Assembly (NCBI RefSeq): GCF_900091625.1
Contig: NZ_FMIC01000002.1
Location: 5,022,001 to 5,086,000, forward strand
Direction of reading: 5' to 3'
From: Micromonospora peucetia
GTDB taxonomy: Bacteria; Actinomycetota; Actinomycetes; Mycobacteriales; Micromonosporaceae
DNA length: 64,000 bases
A program made the position numbers and the translations under genes. This document shows, piece by piece, positions 53,442 through 61,450 of this stretch. Under the pieces are notes generated by a model. It was given only the letters and a program-made list of their open reading frames with translations. It ran no database searches and was not told the DNA's origin. Each line of letters starts with the position of its first letter. Positions within the stretch are counted from its first letter, which is position 1.

Positions 53442-54712
53442 CCGGGCGCCGCACGGTGGTGACCGGCGTCGGGGTGGTCGCACCCGGCGGCGCCAGCCGG
53501 GACCGGTTCTGGAAGACCATCACCGAGGGGCGGACGGCGACGCGGCGGATCACCTTCTTCGACCCGGCGCCGTTCCGGTCCCAGATCGCCGCCGAGTGCG
53601 ACTTCGACCCGGTCGCCGCCGGCCTGACCGGGGCCGAGCTGCGGCGCGCCGACCGGTACGTGCAGTTCGCCCTCGCCTGCGCCGCCGAGGCGGTCGCCGA
53701 CGCCGGCCTGGAGCTCACCGACGCCGAGCGGGACCGCACCGGGGTGGTGCTAGGCACCGCCGTCGGCGGCACCACGGCCCTGGAACAGGAGTACGTCACC
53801 GTCAGCGACACCGGCCGCCGCTGGCTGGTCGACGCCGGGCGCGGCGGCCCGTACCTCTACCAGGCGCTCGTGCCAAGCAGCCTCGCCGCCGACGTGGCGT
53901 GCCGGCACGGGCTGCACGGCCCCGCGCAGGTGGTCTCCACCGGCTGCACCTCCGGCATCGACGCGATCGGGTACGCCCACCATCTCATCGCCGACGGCGA
54001 GGCCGACATCGTGCTGGCCGGGGCGGCCGACTCGCCGATCTCCCCGGTCACTGTCGCCTCCTTCGACGCGATCAAGGCGACCAGCCCGGACAACGACGAC
54101 CCGGCGCACGCCTCCCGCCCGTTCGACAACGACCGGCACGGCTTCGTCCTCGCCGAGGGGGCGGCGGTGCTGGTGCTGGAGGAGGCCGATCATGCCCGGC
54201 GTCGTGGCGCCCACGTCTACTGCGAGGTGGCCGGCTATGCCAGCCGCAGCAACGGCTACCACATGACCGGGTTGCGGCCCGACGGGCTGGAGATGGGGCT
54301 GGCCATCTCGGCCGCGCTGAAACAGGGCCGGATCGCCCCAGCGCAGGTCTCCTACATCAGTGCCCACGGCTCCGGCACCCGGCAGAACGACCGGCACGAG
54401 ACCGCCGCGTTCAAGCGGGCGCTCGGCCAGGCCGCGTACGGGGTGCCGATCAGCTCGATCAAGTCGATGGTCGGGCACTCGCTCGGCGCGATCGGCTCGA
54501 TCGAGATGGCCGCCTGCGCGCTGGCGGTGGAGTTCGGCGTGGTGCCGCCGACGGCCAACTGGTCCACCCGGGACCCGGAGTGCGACCTGGACTACGTTCC
54601 GAACGAGGCGCGTGAGCTGCCCGTCGACGTGGCGCTCTCGGTGGGCAGCGGGTTCGGCGGTTTCCAGTCGGCCATGGTGTTCCGCCGGCTGGCCGGGCGG
54701 GTGCGGGCGTGA
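53438..54712 (+). CDS. Type II PKS ketosynthase alpha subunit
   Basis: A 424-residue KS-alpha. Active-site Cys170 in [15 protein letters not shown], His310 in SAHGSGT, Lys342 in the SSIKSM segment and His347 in GHSLGAIG are all present. It extends the polyketide on ACP from malonyl units, as a heterodimer with KS-beta. The stop overlaps the KS-beta start GTG. Sequence style is near the spore-pigment/pentangular group. Confidence 0.96.
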
Positions 54713-55956
54713 CCGCGCGGGCCGTGGTGACCGGCATCGGTGTCGTGGCGCCCAGCGGGATCGGCGTGGACGCGCACTGGCGTACTGTGCTCGCCGGCAC
54801 CCGCCGCACCGGGCCGATCACCCTCTTCGACCCCGCCGGCTATCCCACCCGGTACGGCGGGGAGGTGCCCGACTTCGACGCCACCGCGTACGCCGACAAC
54901 CGGCGGCTGGTGCAGACCGACCGGTGGACGCACCTCGGCTTCGCCGCCACCCGGTTGGCGCTGGCCGATGCCGGCCTGCCCGAACGGGCCCCCGACCCGT
55001 ACGGCTACGCGGTGGCCCTGGCCAGTTCCTCCGGCGGGAACCTGTTCGGGCAGCGGGAGTTGCAACGGCTCTGGGGCGGGCCGTCCCGTACCGTCGGGGC
55101 GTACCAGTCGATCGCCTGGTTCTATGCGGCCAGCGTCGGCCAGCTCTCCATCCACCACCAGTTCAAGGGACCGTGTGGGGTGCTGGTCGCCGAGACCGCC
55201 GGCGGGCTGGACAGCCTGGCACACGCCGCGCGGGCGGTGCGCCGGGGCACGCCGGTGGTGATCGCCGGGGCGACCGAGTGCCCGCTGAGCCCGTACGCCC
55301 TGGCCTGCCAGCTCCGTTCCGGCCTGCTCAGCGATGTGGCCGACCCGGAGCGGGCCTACCGGCCGTTCGACGCCGCCGCCAGCGGCTACCTTCCCGCCGA
55401 GGGTGGCGCGGTGTTCGTGGTGGAGGAGTTGGGCCACGCGCTGTCGCGGGGCGCCCGCGTGTACGGCGAGGTGACCGGTTGGGGCGCCACCCACGACGCC
55501 GTCCACACCGGACCCGACACCGCCGGCGACCCCGTCCAGTACGCCCGCGCGATGCGGCTGGCCCTGGACCGGGCTGGCGTCGGGCCGGAGACGGTCGACG
55601 TGGTGCTGCCCGACGCGCTCGGCGTGCCCCGGTACGACCGCAGCGAGGCCACCGCGCTGCGCGCCGTCTTCGGCGACCGGCCGCCCCCGGTGAGCACTCA
55701 GAAGCCGCTGACCGGACGCGCGTACCAGGGCGGATCGGCGCTGGACGTTGCCACCGCACTGCTCGCCTTCGGGCATGACACGCTGCCCGCCTCCGCCGGG
55801 CCGGACGAGGTGGCCGAGGGATGCGAGTTGGACTTCCTGCGGGAGCACCGGCGACCGCGCAGCCGGCTGGCGCTGGTCTGCGCCCGCGGCTTCGACGGAT
55901 TCAACAGCGCGCTGGTCCTACGTGGGGCCGCGCCGCCGAGGGGAGTGGCGTCATGA
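54709..55956 (+). CDS. Type II PKS ketosynthase beta subunit (chain length factor)
   Basis: A 415-residue KS-beta. As expected the Cys is absent: the motif reads [16 protein letters not shown], where most chain length factors have Gln (VAEQAGGLDS). Here Thr163 (ACC) takes that place. The Gln is credited with the malonyl-ACP decarboxylation that generates the acetyl primer, so its loss would fit priming by a different acyl starter. The second His is also lost ([11 protein letters not shown]). It overlaps KS-alpha and the micro-ORF. Confidence 0.95.
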   Translation: MTARAVVTGIGVVAPSGIGVDAHWRTVLAGTRRTGPITLFDPAGYPTRYGGEVPDFDATAYADNRRLVQTDRWTHLGFAATRLALADAGLPERAPDPYGYAVALASSSGGNLFGQRELQRLWGGPSRTVGAYQSIAWFYAASVGQLSIHHQFKGPCGVLVAETAGGLDSLAHAARAVRRGTPVVIAGATECPLSPYALACQLRSGLLSDVADPERAYRPFDAAASGYLPAEGGAVFVVEELGHALSRGARVYGEVTGWGATHDAVHTGPDTAGDPVQYARAMRLALDRAGVGPETVDVVLPDALGVPRYDRSEATALRAVFGDRPPPVSTQKPLTGRAYQGGSALDVATALLAFGHDTLPASAGPDEVAEGCELDFLREHRRPRSRLALVCARGFDGFNSALVLRGAAPPRGVAS

Positions 55957-56036
55957 GCGAGTGCAGCGAGCGAATCGTCGGTGCAGTGTGTGTGGAGGCT
56001 GGTGGCGGGTCGGAGCGTAGCGAGGAGCCGTCATGA
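55953..56036 (+). CDS. 27-codon micro-ORF bridging KS-beta and ABM monooxygenase genes
   Basis: ATG at 55953 overlaps the KS-beta stop (ATGA), and the ORF's own TGA at 56034-56036 overlaps the next ATG (ATGA). It encodes [20 protein letters not shown] and seven further residues. The exact double overlap suggests a coupling peptide that carries ribosomes across the gap, or a repeat element inserted between genes. No function is known to me. Confidence 0.45.
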   Translation: MSECSERIVGAVCVEAGGGSERSEEPS

Positions 56037-56392
56037 GCGAGCGGCGGGCCCGGGTGGTGTTCCTGGTGCGGGTGCCGGACGAGCGCACGGAGGCGTTTCT
56101 GGCCGCGTACGAGGCGGTCCGGCACCTGGTGGCCGGGGGCGTCCCGGGGCACCTCGTCGACCAGGTCTGCCGTTCGTCGGCCGACCCGGAACAGTGGCTG
56201 ATCACCAGTGAGTGGGCGAGCCTGGCCGACTTCGAGGCGTGGGAACGCAGCCCGGAGCACCGGGACCTGGTGCGGCCGATGCGGGAGTGCTTCACCGACG
56301 CCCGGTCGCTGCGCTTCCTCATCCACGCGCAGACCTCCGCCGCGGCCCGGCCTGACCCCCGCGCCGAATCACCCCGGCTGTCCCGCTCGTAG
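56033..56392 (+). CDS. ABM-domain monooxygenase
   Basis: A 119-residue ferredoxin-like protein of the antibiotic biosynthesis monooxygenase family. RVVFLVRVPDERTEAFLAAY, then WLITSEWASLADFEAWERSP and EHRDLVRPMRECF. Relatives in type II PKS clusters (e.g. PdmH-like proteins) oxidise anthrone-like intermediates without cofactor or assist cyclisation. GAGGAGCC precedes the ATG. It is the last gene of the main operon, followed by a long hairpin. Confidence 0.87.
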   Translation: MSERRARVVFLVRVPDERTEAFLAAYEAVRHLVAGGVPGHLVDQVCRSSADPEQWLITSEWASLADFEAWERSPEHRDLVRPMRECFTDARSLRFLIHAQTSAAARPDPRAESPRLSRS

Positions 56393-56471
56393 CTAATCCC
56401 ACCGCCCGCCTGCCCCGGCCACCATCGAAGGGCCGGCGCCGGAATGGGCTGTTCGCCAGCCGCAGCAGGGC

Positions 56472-56530
56472 ACGAGTGGAACACCATGGGTGTCACCGTC
56501 CGCCGTTGACAACCATGGTGTTCCACTCGT
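56472..56530. terminator. 18-bp perfect stem ACGAGTGGAACACCATGG
   Basis: Arms 56472-56489 and 56513-56530 are perfect complements; the 23-base loop contains a further TGTCA/TGACA pair. It lies 80 bases after the PKS operon and is the likely terminator. The sequence has moderate A+T content, unlike its surroundings, and may belong to a dispersed palindrome family. Confidence 0.75.
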
Positions 56531-56730
56531 CCCCGCGCGCGCCGTAGTGCGGGGTGTGCCGCCCCGGCACGCGCTGGTTCTGATACGGTCCGCCGCTGGG
56601 TGCCGCCTGGTGCCGCCTGGTGGGATTTTCCGGCGGGGAGTTCGACCCGTAGCGGGAGGCGGGCGCGGGCGCGCAGGCGCGGTCGACCGGCGGACGCGAG
56701 ATTCGTGGACCCGCCCGGGTAGCTACACCG

Positions 56731-56934
56731 TTCCGACCCTGCCCGCGCGGCCTAACCGTCCGACCCTGTCCGCGTGGCCTTACCGTTCGGACGGTTAGCC
56801 CGCGCGGCCTAACCGTCCGACCCCGCCCGCGCGGCCTAACCGTCCGACCCCGCCCGCGCGGCCTACCGTCCGACCCCGCCCGCGCGGCCTACCGTCCGAC
56901 CCTGCCCGCGCGGCCATAGCGTCCCGACTCGAAC
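56731..56934. repeat. Tandem repeat, about seven copies of a 26-27-bp unit
   Basis: The unit CCGACCCCGCCCGCGCGGCC + TAACCGT or TACCGT occurs about seven times in a row with small changes (GACCCTGCC, GACCCTGTC; one copy has an insertion with inverted TTCGGACGG). No spacer diversity, so it is not a CRISPR. It lies in the 794-base gap (56393-57186) between the two halves of the PKS cluster. Apart from this and the hairpin at 56472 I see no gene there. Confidence 0.75.
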
Positions 56935-57186
56935 GCGCCATCGGCCGTCCGGCGGACGTCTCGCGCCGTACGCACGATGGGTCATCCGGCGGTTACCCTC
57001 AGCCGACGTACGTGCCTGATCCTGCCCGCCGAACCGGCTGTAGGCAATCCGGCCGGCCGCCCTTTCTGATCTAGCCATTCGCATCTAGCTATGGATCCGA
57101 ACGGCGTCGTAAGGTTCCCCGCAGCACCCCGACAGGCACACCTTATGGGCGTTTACGCCCTTTATGAGGCTGGGCGGTGAACGGTA

Positions 57187-58572
57187 GTGACGACGGGAAA
57201 TCCTGCGGCAAGAGACCCGGCCTGGGTGGACGAAATTCTGCTCTCCGGCCGTTCGACCGATATTTGTTTCCGACTTCCCGAACCGGTCGACCGGGGCACC
57301 CTGCGCCGGCTGGTGGTCGACGCGCAGGCCCGCCTCGGCGCCGCCGGACTGCGCCCCGAGGGCGCCGCCGCACTGCGGATGCCGCCCTCGCTGGCGTATG
57401 TGGTGAACCTGCTGGCCACCTGGCGCACCGGGGCGCAGGCGATCCTGCTCGACCACCGGCTCACCGACCACGAGGTCGACCGGGCGCTCGCGCGGCTCAC
57501 TCCGCAGGTTGTCGTGGCCCCGGTCCGTAGCGGTGGCGGCGGCCTGCGGATCTTCGTCGACGTCACCGAGGGCGTCACCGGGTACGCGGACCGCCCGGCG
57601 GTCAGCGGGCACGCGGTGATCCAACTCAGCTCCGGCTCCACCGGACCGTCCAAGGTGATCGGACGCACCGCCGACGACCTGGTCGCCGAGGTACACCGTT
57701 ACACCCACCTCGACGGGGTGGCGCTGCCCGGCGAACGGATCATCCTGTTGCCCTCGACGGTGCACGTGCTCGGCCTGGTCGGCGGCCTGCTCCACGGCCT
57801 GCACACCGGGGTCGAGCTGGTGCCGCCGGAGCGGCTGGCCGGCGACGCCGTGCTGGCCGCCATCGCCGCCGGCGACTCACCGGCCACCGTGCTCGGCGTG
57901 CCGTTCCACATCGGACTGCTCGCCTCCACCCGCCCGACCGGGCCGCTGCCGCAGTTCAAGCGGATGACCACCGGCGGCGAGCTGGTGCCGGCCGCCGTCG
58001 CCCGGGCCTTCACCGACCGGTACGGCGTGCCGTTGGGCAACATGTACGGGATGACCGAGGTCGGCGTCATCGGCACCGACCTGCACGGCCGCCACCGCCC
58101 GTCGATCGCCCCGGCGCCCGGCATCGGCGTCCGCGAGGTCGACGGCGAGTTGTGGGTGAGCTGCCCCGCGTCGCCGTACGTCGGGCTGAGCGACCCCGGC
58201 CGCTGGGCCGACGGCTGGCTGCACACCCGCGACGCCGGCACCGTCGAGCCGGACACCGGCCTGGTCACCGTACGCGGGCGGCTCGACTCGCAGGTCTCCG
58301 TCGGTGGCCTGAAGGTCGACCTGACCGAGGTGGAGTCGACCGTGGCCGAGCTGCCCGGCGTCGCCGCCGCCGTGGTCGTGTTCGACGGCGGCATCACCGC
58401 CTACGTGCAGCCGGCCGGGCCGCTGTCGGAGGAAATGCTGGACAAGTTGCTCGCCGAGCGGCTGGCCGGCTACAAGCGTCCCCGCACCCTGCACCTGGTG
58501 AATCAGTTGCCCCGCACCACCACCGGCAAGCTGGTCCGCTCGGTCGACGCGTTGCGGACGGCGGCGACGTGA
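57187..58572 (+). CDS. Acyl-CoA ligase / AMP-dependent acid activator
   Basis: A 461-residue adenylate-forming enzyme. P-loop LSSGSTGPSKVIGR (motif A3), NMYGMTEVGVIGTD (A5), TRDAGTVEPDTGLVTVRGR with the hinge Asp (A7/A8) and the A10 Lys in PRTTTGKLVRS. It is somewhat short (typical is 500+). It activates a carboxylic acid, probably to load one of the downstream ACPs. It starts with GTG after an AT-richer upstream. Its last 70 bases overlap the opposite-strand PPTase gene. Confidence 0.9.
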   Translation: MTTGNPAARDPAWVDEILLSGRSTDICFRLPEPVDRGTLRRLVVDAQARLGAAGLRPEGAAALRMPPSLAYVVNLLATWRTGAQAILLDHRLTDHEVDRALARLTPQVVVAPVRSGGGGLRIFVDVTEGVTGYADRPAVSGHAVIQLSSGSTGPSKVIGRTADDLVAEVHRYTHLDGVALPGERIILLPSTVHVLGLVGGLLHGLHTGVELVPPERLAGDAVLAAIAAGDSPATVLGVPFHIGLLASTRPTGPLPQFKRMTTGGELVPAAVARAFTDRYGVPLGNMYGMTEVGVIGTDLHGRHRPSIAPAPGIGVREVDGELWVSCPASPYVGLSDPGRWADGWLHTRDAGTVEPDTGLVTVRGRLDSQVSVGGLKVDLTEVESTVAELPGVAAAVVVFDGGITAYVQPAGPLSEEMLDKLLAERLAGYKRPRTLHLVNQLPRTTTGKLVRSVDALRTAAT

Positions 58573-59270
58573 CCGCTGCGCCGCGCCGCCCCGTCCACGT
58601 TCCCGGCAACGTCCACCTGGACCGTGACGACCTCGACCGTGGGCCCGTCGGCGGCGACCACCGCGACGGCCAGGACGAGACCCCCGCCCACCGGCGGATG
58701 CCCGACGCACAGGTTCGCGACGCCGGGCACCGGTCGCAGCCACCCGCCGCCGTCGGCGAACCCCGGCCGCCGGAGCGCACCGGGCCCGTCGGGCACGGGC
58801 ATCCGTCGGCGCAGACCACCATCGCGCAATCCCACTCCGAGCGCCTTGCCCACGGCCTCCTTCGCCGTCCACAACCGCAGGAAGTCCGCCGCCTGCCCGT
58901 CGGCGGGGCGCCCGGCCAACCAGGCCGCCTCGGTCGGCGCGTACCACCGGCGGGCCAGCTCCCGCGCGGGCAGCGGGCGGCACCGCTCCACGTCGACCCC
59001 GACCGGCCCACCCGGACGGGCGGCGACCACCACCACCGGGCCGGACCGGCTGACGCTGACCGGAAGCTCCACCCGAGCGCCCGCGCCACACACCGCGACC
59101 AGCGGACGCCCGTCGCGGCCGTGCCGCACCACGATTTCGTCCTCCGCGCGACCGAGCAGCGTGGCACCCGCCCGCCGCAGTAGCAGCCCGGCCGGGGCCG
59201 GCCGACCGCCGACGCCCCGCCCGATCCACACGTACGCGGTGTCCCGACCGGGCACCGGTGACTGGCTCAC
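58503..59270 (-). CDS. Sfp-type 4'-phosphopantetheinyl transferase
   Basis: A 255-residue PPTase. GVDVERC (metal Asp/Glu) and LRLWTAKEAVGKALGVGL (the W-KEA motif) are the two signature sites. It converts apo-ACPs to holo-ACPs, so it serves the two stand-alone ACPs and probably the ACP-cyclase. It lies antisense inside the otherwise plus-strand block and overlaps the ligase end. The GTG start at 59270 lacks a clear ribosome site; it faces the ACP start only 15 bases away, so the two promoters must overlap. Confidence 0.9.
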   Translation of the reverse strand: MSQSPVPGRDTAYVWIGRGVGGRPAPAGLLLRRAGATLLGRAEDEIVVRHGRDGRPLVAVCGAGARVELPVSVSRSGPVVVVAARPGGPVGVDVERCRPLPARELARRWYAPTEAAWLAGRPADGQAADFLRLWTAKEAVGKALGVGLRDGGLRRRMPVPDGPGALRRPGFADGGGWLRPVPGVANLCVGHPPVGGGLVLAVAVVAADGPTVEVVTVQVDVAGNVDGAARRSGHVAAVRNASTERTSLPVVVRGN

Positions 59271-59285
59271 GGAAAGAGGTTAACC

Positions 59286-59552
59286 ATGCGACCCGAGATC
59301 CGCGCCTTCGTCGTCGAGCAGCTCGACGACATGAACTACGACGTCGAGGGCATCGACGAGGACACCACGCTCGGCCCGTCCGGGGTGGACCTGGAGTCGT
59401 TGGCCCTGGCCGACCTCGCCGTACGGGTGGAGGACCGCTACGGCGTGAAGTTCGCCGACGACGAGTCCGAGAAGCTGGCCCTGATGACGGTCGGCGAGTT
59501 CACCACGATGGTCGCCGACCGGGTCGCCGGGGCGACGAGCGACAACTCCTGA
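59286..59552 (+). CDS. Acyl carrier protein
   Basis: An 88-residue ACP. GVDLESLALADLAVRVED carries Ser38 as phosphopantetheine site (DLESL in place of the usual DSL), and a helix IV with LMTVGEFTTMVADRV. The N-terminus EIRAFVVEQLDDMNYDVEGI resembles ACPs of type II polyene or cinnamoyl-type systems more than minimal-PKS ACPs. AAAGAGG precedes the ATG. Its stop overlaps the next ATG (TGATG). Confidence 0.92.
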   Translation: MRPEIRAFVVEQLDDMNYDVEGIDEDTTLGPSGVDLESLALADLAVRVEDRYGVKFADDESEKLALMTVGEFTTMVADRVAGATSDNS

Positions 59553-59797
59553 TGGCCGGTCAGCCCGACCTCGAACGGGCCGACCTGGTGAGCATGCTCG
59601 CCGAACTCGCCGGGAAGCCGGCCGCCGAGGTCGGCGACCGGATCGGCTCCATGGAACTGGCCTGGCTGGTGCACCTCGTCGAGCAGCGCCACGACCGGCG
59701 GCTCGACCTCACCGACGACCAGCTCGCCGGCATCCGTACCGTCGACGACGCCCTGGCGGTCTTCCGGACCGCGCTGACCGCTGCCTCCGATGGCTGA
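59552..59797 (+). CDS. Acyl carrier protein-like, second
   Basis: An 81-residue helical protein of ACP size. RIGSMELAWLVHLVEQRHDR holds a Ser (Ser33) in the phosphopantetheine position, but as GSMEL in place of DSL/DSM, so function as carrier is likely but not certain. Later IRTVDDALAVFRTAL matches ACP helix IV. It overlaps its neighbours on both sides. Two ACPs in tandem suggest one for starter and one for extension, or a docking partner. Confidence 0.78.
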   Translation: MAGQPDLERADLVSMLAELAGKPAAEVGDRIGSMELAWLVHLVEQRHDRRLDLTDDQLAGIRTVDDALAVFRTALTAASDG

Positions 59798-60872
59798 GCG
59801 ACCCGCCGTCCAGCTCACCGGCTTCCACGCGACCAGCGCACTCGGCCGAGGCGCCGACGCCCAGCTCGCCGGTGTGCTCGCCGGTGCCCCGGCGTTCCGG
59901 CCGGTGGACCGCTTCGACACGACGCCCCGCCGGGTCGACGCCGCCGCCACCCTGCCCGACGCCGGCGACCTGGCCGACGAACTGGCCGAGGCGGTCGACG
60001 CGGCGTGCCGGGACGCCGGGCTCGACGCCGGCCGCCGGGCGGGCACCGCCCTGCTGCTGGCGGTGCACGGCGGTGCGGGCGTGCCGGCGCTCACCACCGG
60101 GCTGGCCGCCCGGACGGGGCTCACCGGCCCGGCCCGGGCGTACACCACCGCCTGCGTCTCGGCGAGCAGCGCGGTCGCCGACGCGGCGGCCCTGATCCGT
60201 CGCGGCGACGTCACACGCGTGGTGGTGGCAGCCGGATACCTGGTCGAGCCGGACCAGTACGCGCTCTTCGACGCCGGTCGCGCCCTCGCCACCGACGGCG
60301 CGGTGCGCCCCTTCAGCGCCGGCCGCACCGGGCTGCTGCTCGGCGACGGCATCGCCGCGGTGGTGCTGGAGTCGCCGGCCGCCGCCCGGGGGGCGGTCGC
60401 CGACCTGCTCGGTTGGGGCCGGGCCGGGGACGCGTTCCACCCCTGCCAACCCGAGCCGGGCGGGCGCGGCCTGGCCCGCGCGGTCACCGCCGCGCTGCGC
60501 CGGGCCGGGCTCACGGCAGAGGCGATCGGGTACGTCAACGCCAACGCCACCGGCACCGGCCACAGCGACGCCGCCGAGGCGGCGGCGCTGCGCACCGCGC
60601 TCGGCGCGGCGACGGCCCGGATCCCGGTCAGCTCCACCAAGGCGCTGCACGGGCACGCCCTGGAAGCCTCCGGCCTGCTGGAGCTGGTGGTGACCGTGCT
60701 CGCCCTGCGGCACGGGAAACTGCCCGTCAACGCCGGCTGGCTCGGCCCCGACCCGGCCTGCCCGCTGGACGTCGTCCGCGACGCGCCCCGGCCCGCCGCC
60801 ACCGGGTACGCGCTGAGCCTCAACGCCGCCTTCGGCGGCGCCAACACCGCGCTGCTGGTCGGTGCGGCATGA
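59790..60872 (+). CDS. Ketosynthase with Asn in place of the first catalytic His
   Basis: A 360-residue condensing enzyme, shorter than usual (about 410). Nucleophile Cys122 lies in YTTACVSASSAVADAA. The next motif, usually NAHGTGT, reads VNANATGTGHSD, with Asn252 for His and Ala for Gly. The other His is present (KALHGHALEASG, His289), as is Lys in SSTK. The triad is thus Cys-Asn-His. The order differs from KSIII (Cys-His-Asn). It might decarboxylate poorly and act as acyl transfer or priming enzyme, or have tuned selectivity. The stop overlaps the next ATG. Confidence 0.88.
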   Translation: MAERPAVQLTGFHATSALGRGADAQLAGVLAGAPAFRPVDRFDTTPRRVDAAATLPDAGDLADELAEAVDAACRDAGLDAGRRAGTALLLAVHGGAGVPALTTGLAARTGLTGPARAYTTACVSASSAVADAAALIRRGDVTRVVVAAGYLVEPDQYALFDAGRALATDGAVRPFSAGRTGLLLGDGIAAVVLESPAAARGAVADLLGWGRAGDAFHPCQPEPGGRGLARAVTAALRRAGLTAEAIGYVNANATGTGHSDAAEAAALRTALGAATARIPVSSTKALHGHALEASGLLELVVTVLALRHGKLPVNAGWLGPDPACPLDVVRDAPRPAATGYALSLNAAFGGANTALLVGAA

Positions 60873-61450
60873 GCGCGGGCGGCGGACCCACCGACACACG
60901 CCCCGAGGGCTCGGCGACGCACGGCCGCCTCACCGTGCTGGCCGAGGCGGCCTGGCCCGAGCCGGGCGACGGCGCGCCGCCGCGGGTGCCCGGGTACCTG
61001 CACTCCAGCTTCCCGCCCCTGGTCGCGGCGGTCGCCGAGCGATGCCTGACCCGGGCGTACGGCCGGCGGCCGGCCCCCTACGGCGAACGGATCGCGGTCG
61101 TGCTGGTCAGCGCGGCCGGGGACCGGGCCAGCGCGGCGCACGTGCGCGCCACGGTTGCCGGCGGCGGCCGGCCCGGGCCGCTGTTCTTCTTCCAGTCGGT
61201 GCCCAACAGCGTGGCCGGGCACGTGGCCGCCCGCTGGGGGCTGGGCGGGCCGGTGCTCTGCCTGGCGCCGACCGGCGACCCGCGCGCCGAGGGGACCGCC
61301 GAGGCCGAGCTGCTGCTGCACGACGGCGACGCCGACCGCGCGTTGCTGGTCCTGATCGAACAGGCACCCGACGACGGCGGTGCGCGGGGCCCGGGCGGCG
61401 TGCCTGGCACCCGGGCCGTCGCGGTGCTGCTGGGAGGAGACGCACCATGA
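60869..61450 (+). CDS. KS-like half protein without catalytic cysteine
   Basis: A 193-residue protein resembling the N-terminal half of a ketosynthase (similar to ketoacyl-synt_2 proteins of aryl-polyene clusters): RIAVVLVSAAGDRASAAHV, then PLFFFQSVPNSVAGHVAARW, LGGPVLCLAPTGDPRAEGTA, DADRALLVLIEQAP. The Cys-containing nucleophile motif is replaced by LAPTGD. It may pair with the neighbouring 360-residue KS as a chain length factor-like partner. Starts and stops overlap on both sides, so it is co-translated with them. Confidence 0.75.
   Translation: MSAGGGPTDTRPEGSATHGRLTVLAEAAWPEPGDGAPPRVPGYLHSSFPPLVAAVAERCLTRAYGRRPAPYGERIAVVLVSAAGDRASAAHVRATVAGGGRPGPLFFFQSVPNSVAGHVAARWGLGGPVLCLAPTGDPRAEGTAEAELLLHDGDADRALLVLIEQAPDDGGARGPGGVPGTRAVAVLLGGDAP

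Noticed and set aside
55821..56036. 71-codon frame across the KS-beta end
   Set aside because: Most of it is an out-of-frame reading of KS-beta; only the 27-codon part starting at 55953 has meaningful overlaps.
56731..56934. CRISPR-like array
   Set aside because: Units are directly adjacent without variable spacers and no cas gene is present; it is a simple tandem repeat.
57085..57804. 239-codon minus-strand frame
   Set aside because: Antisense of the acyl-CoA ligase with low-complexity composition.
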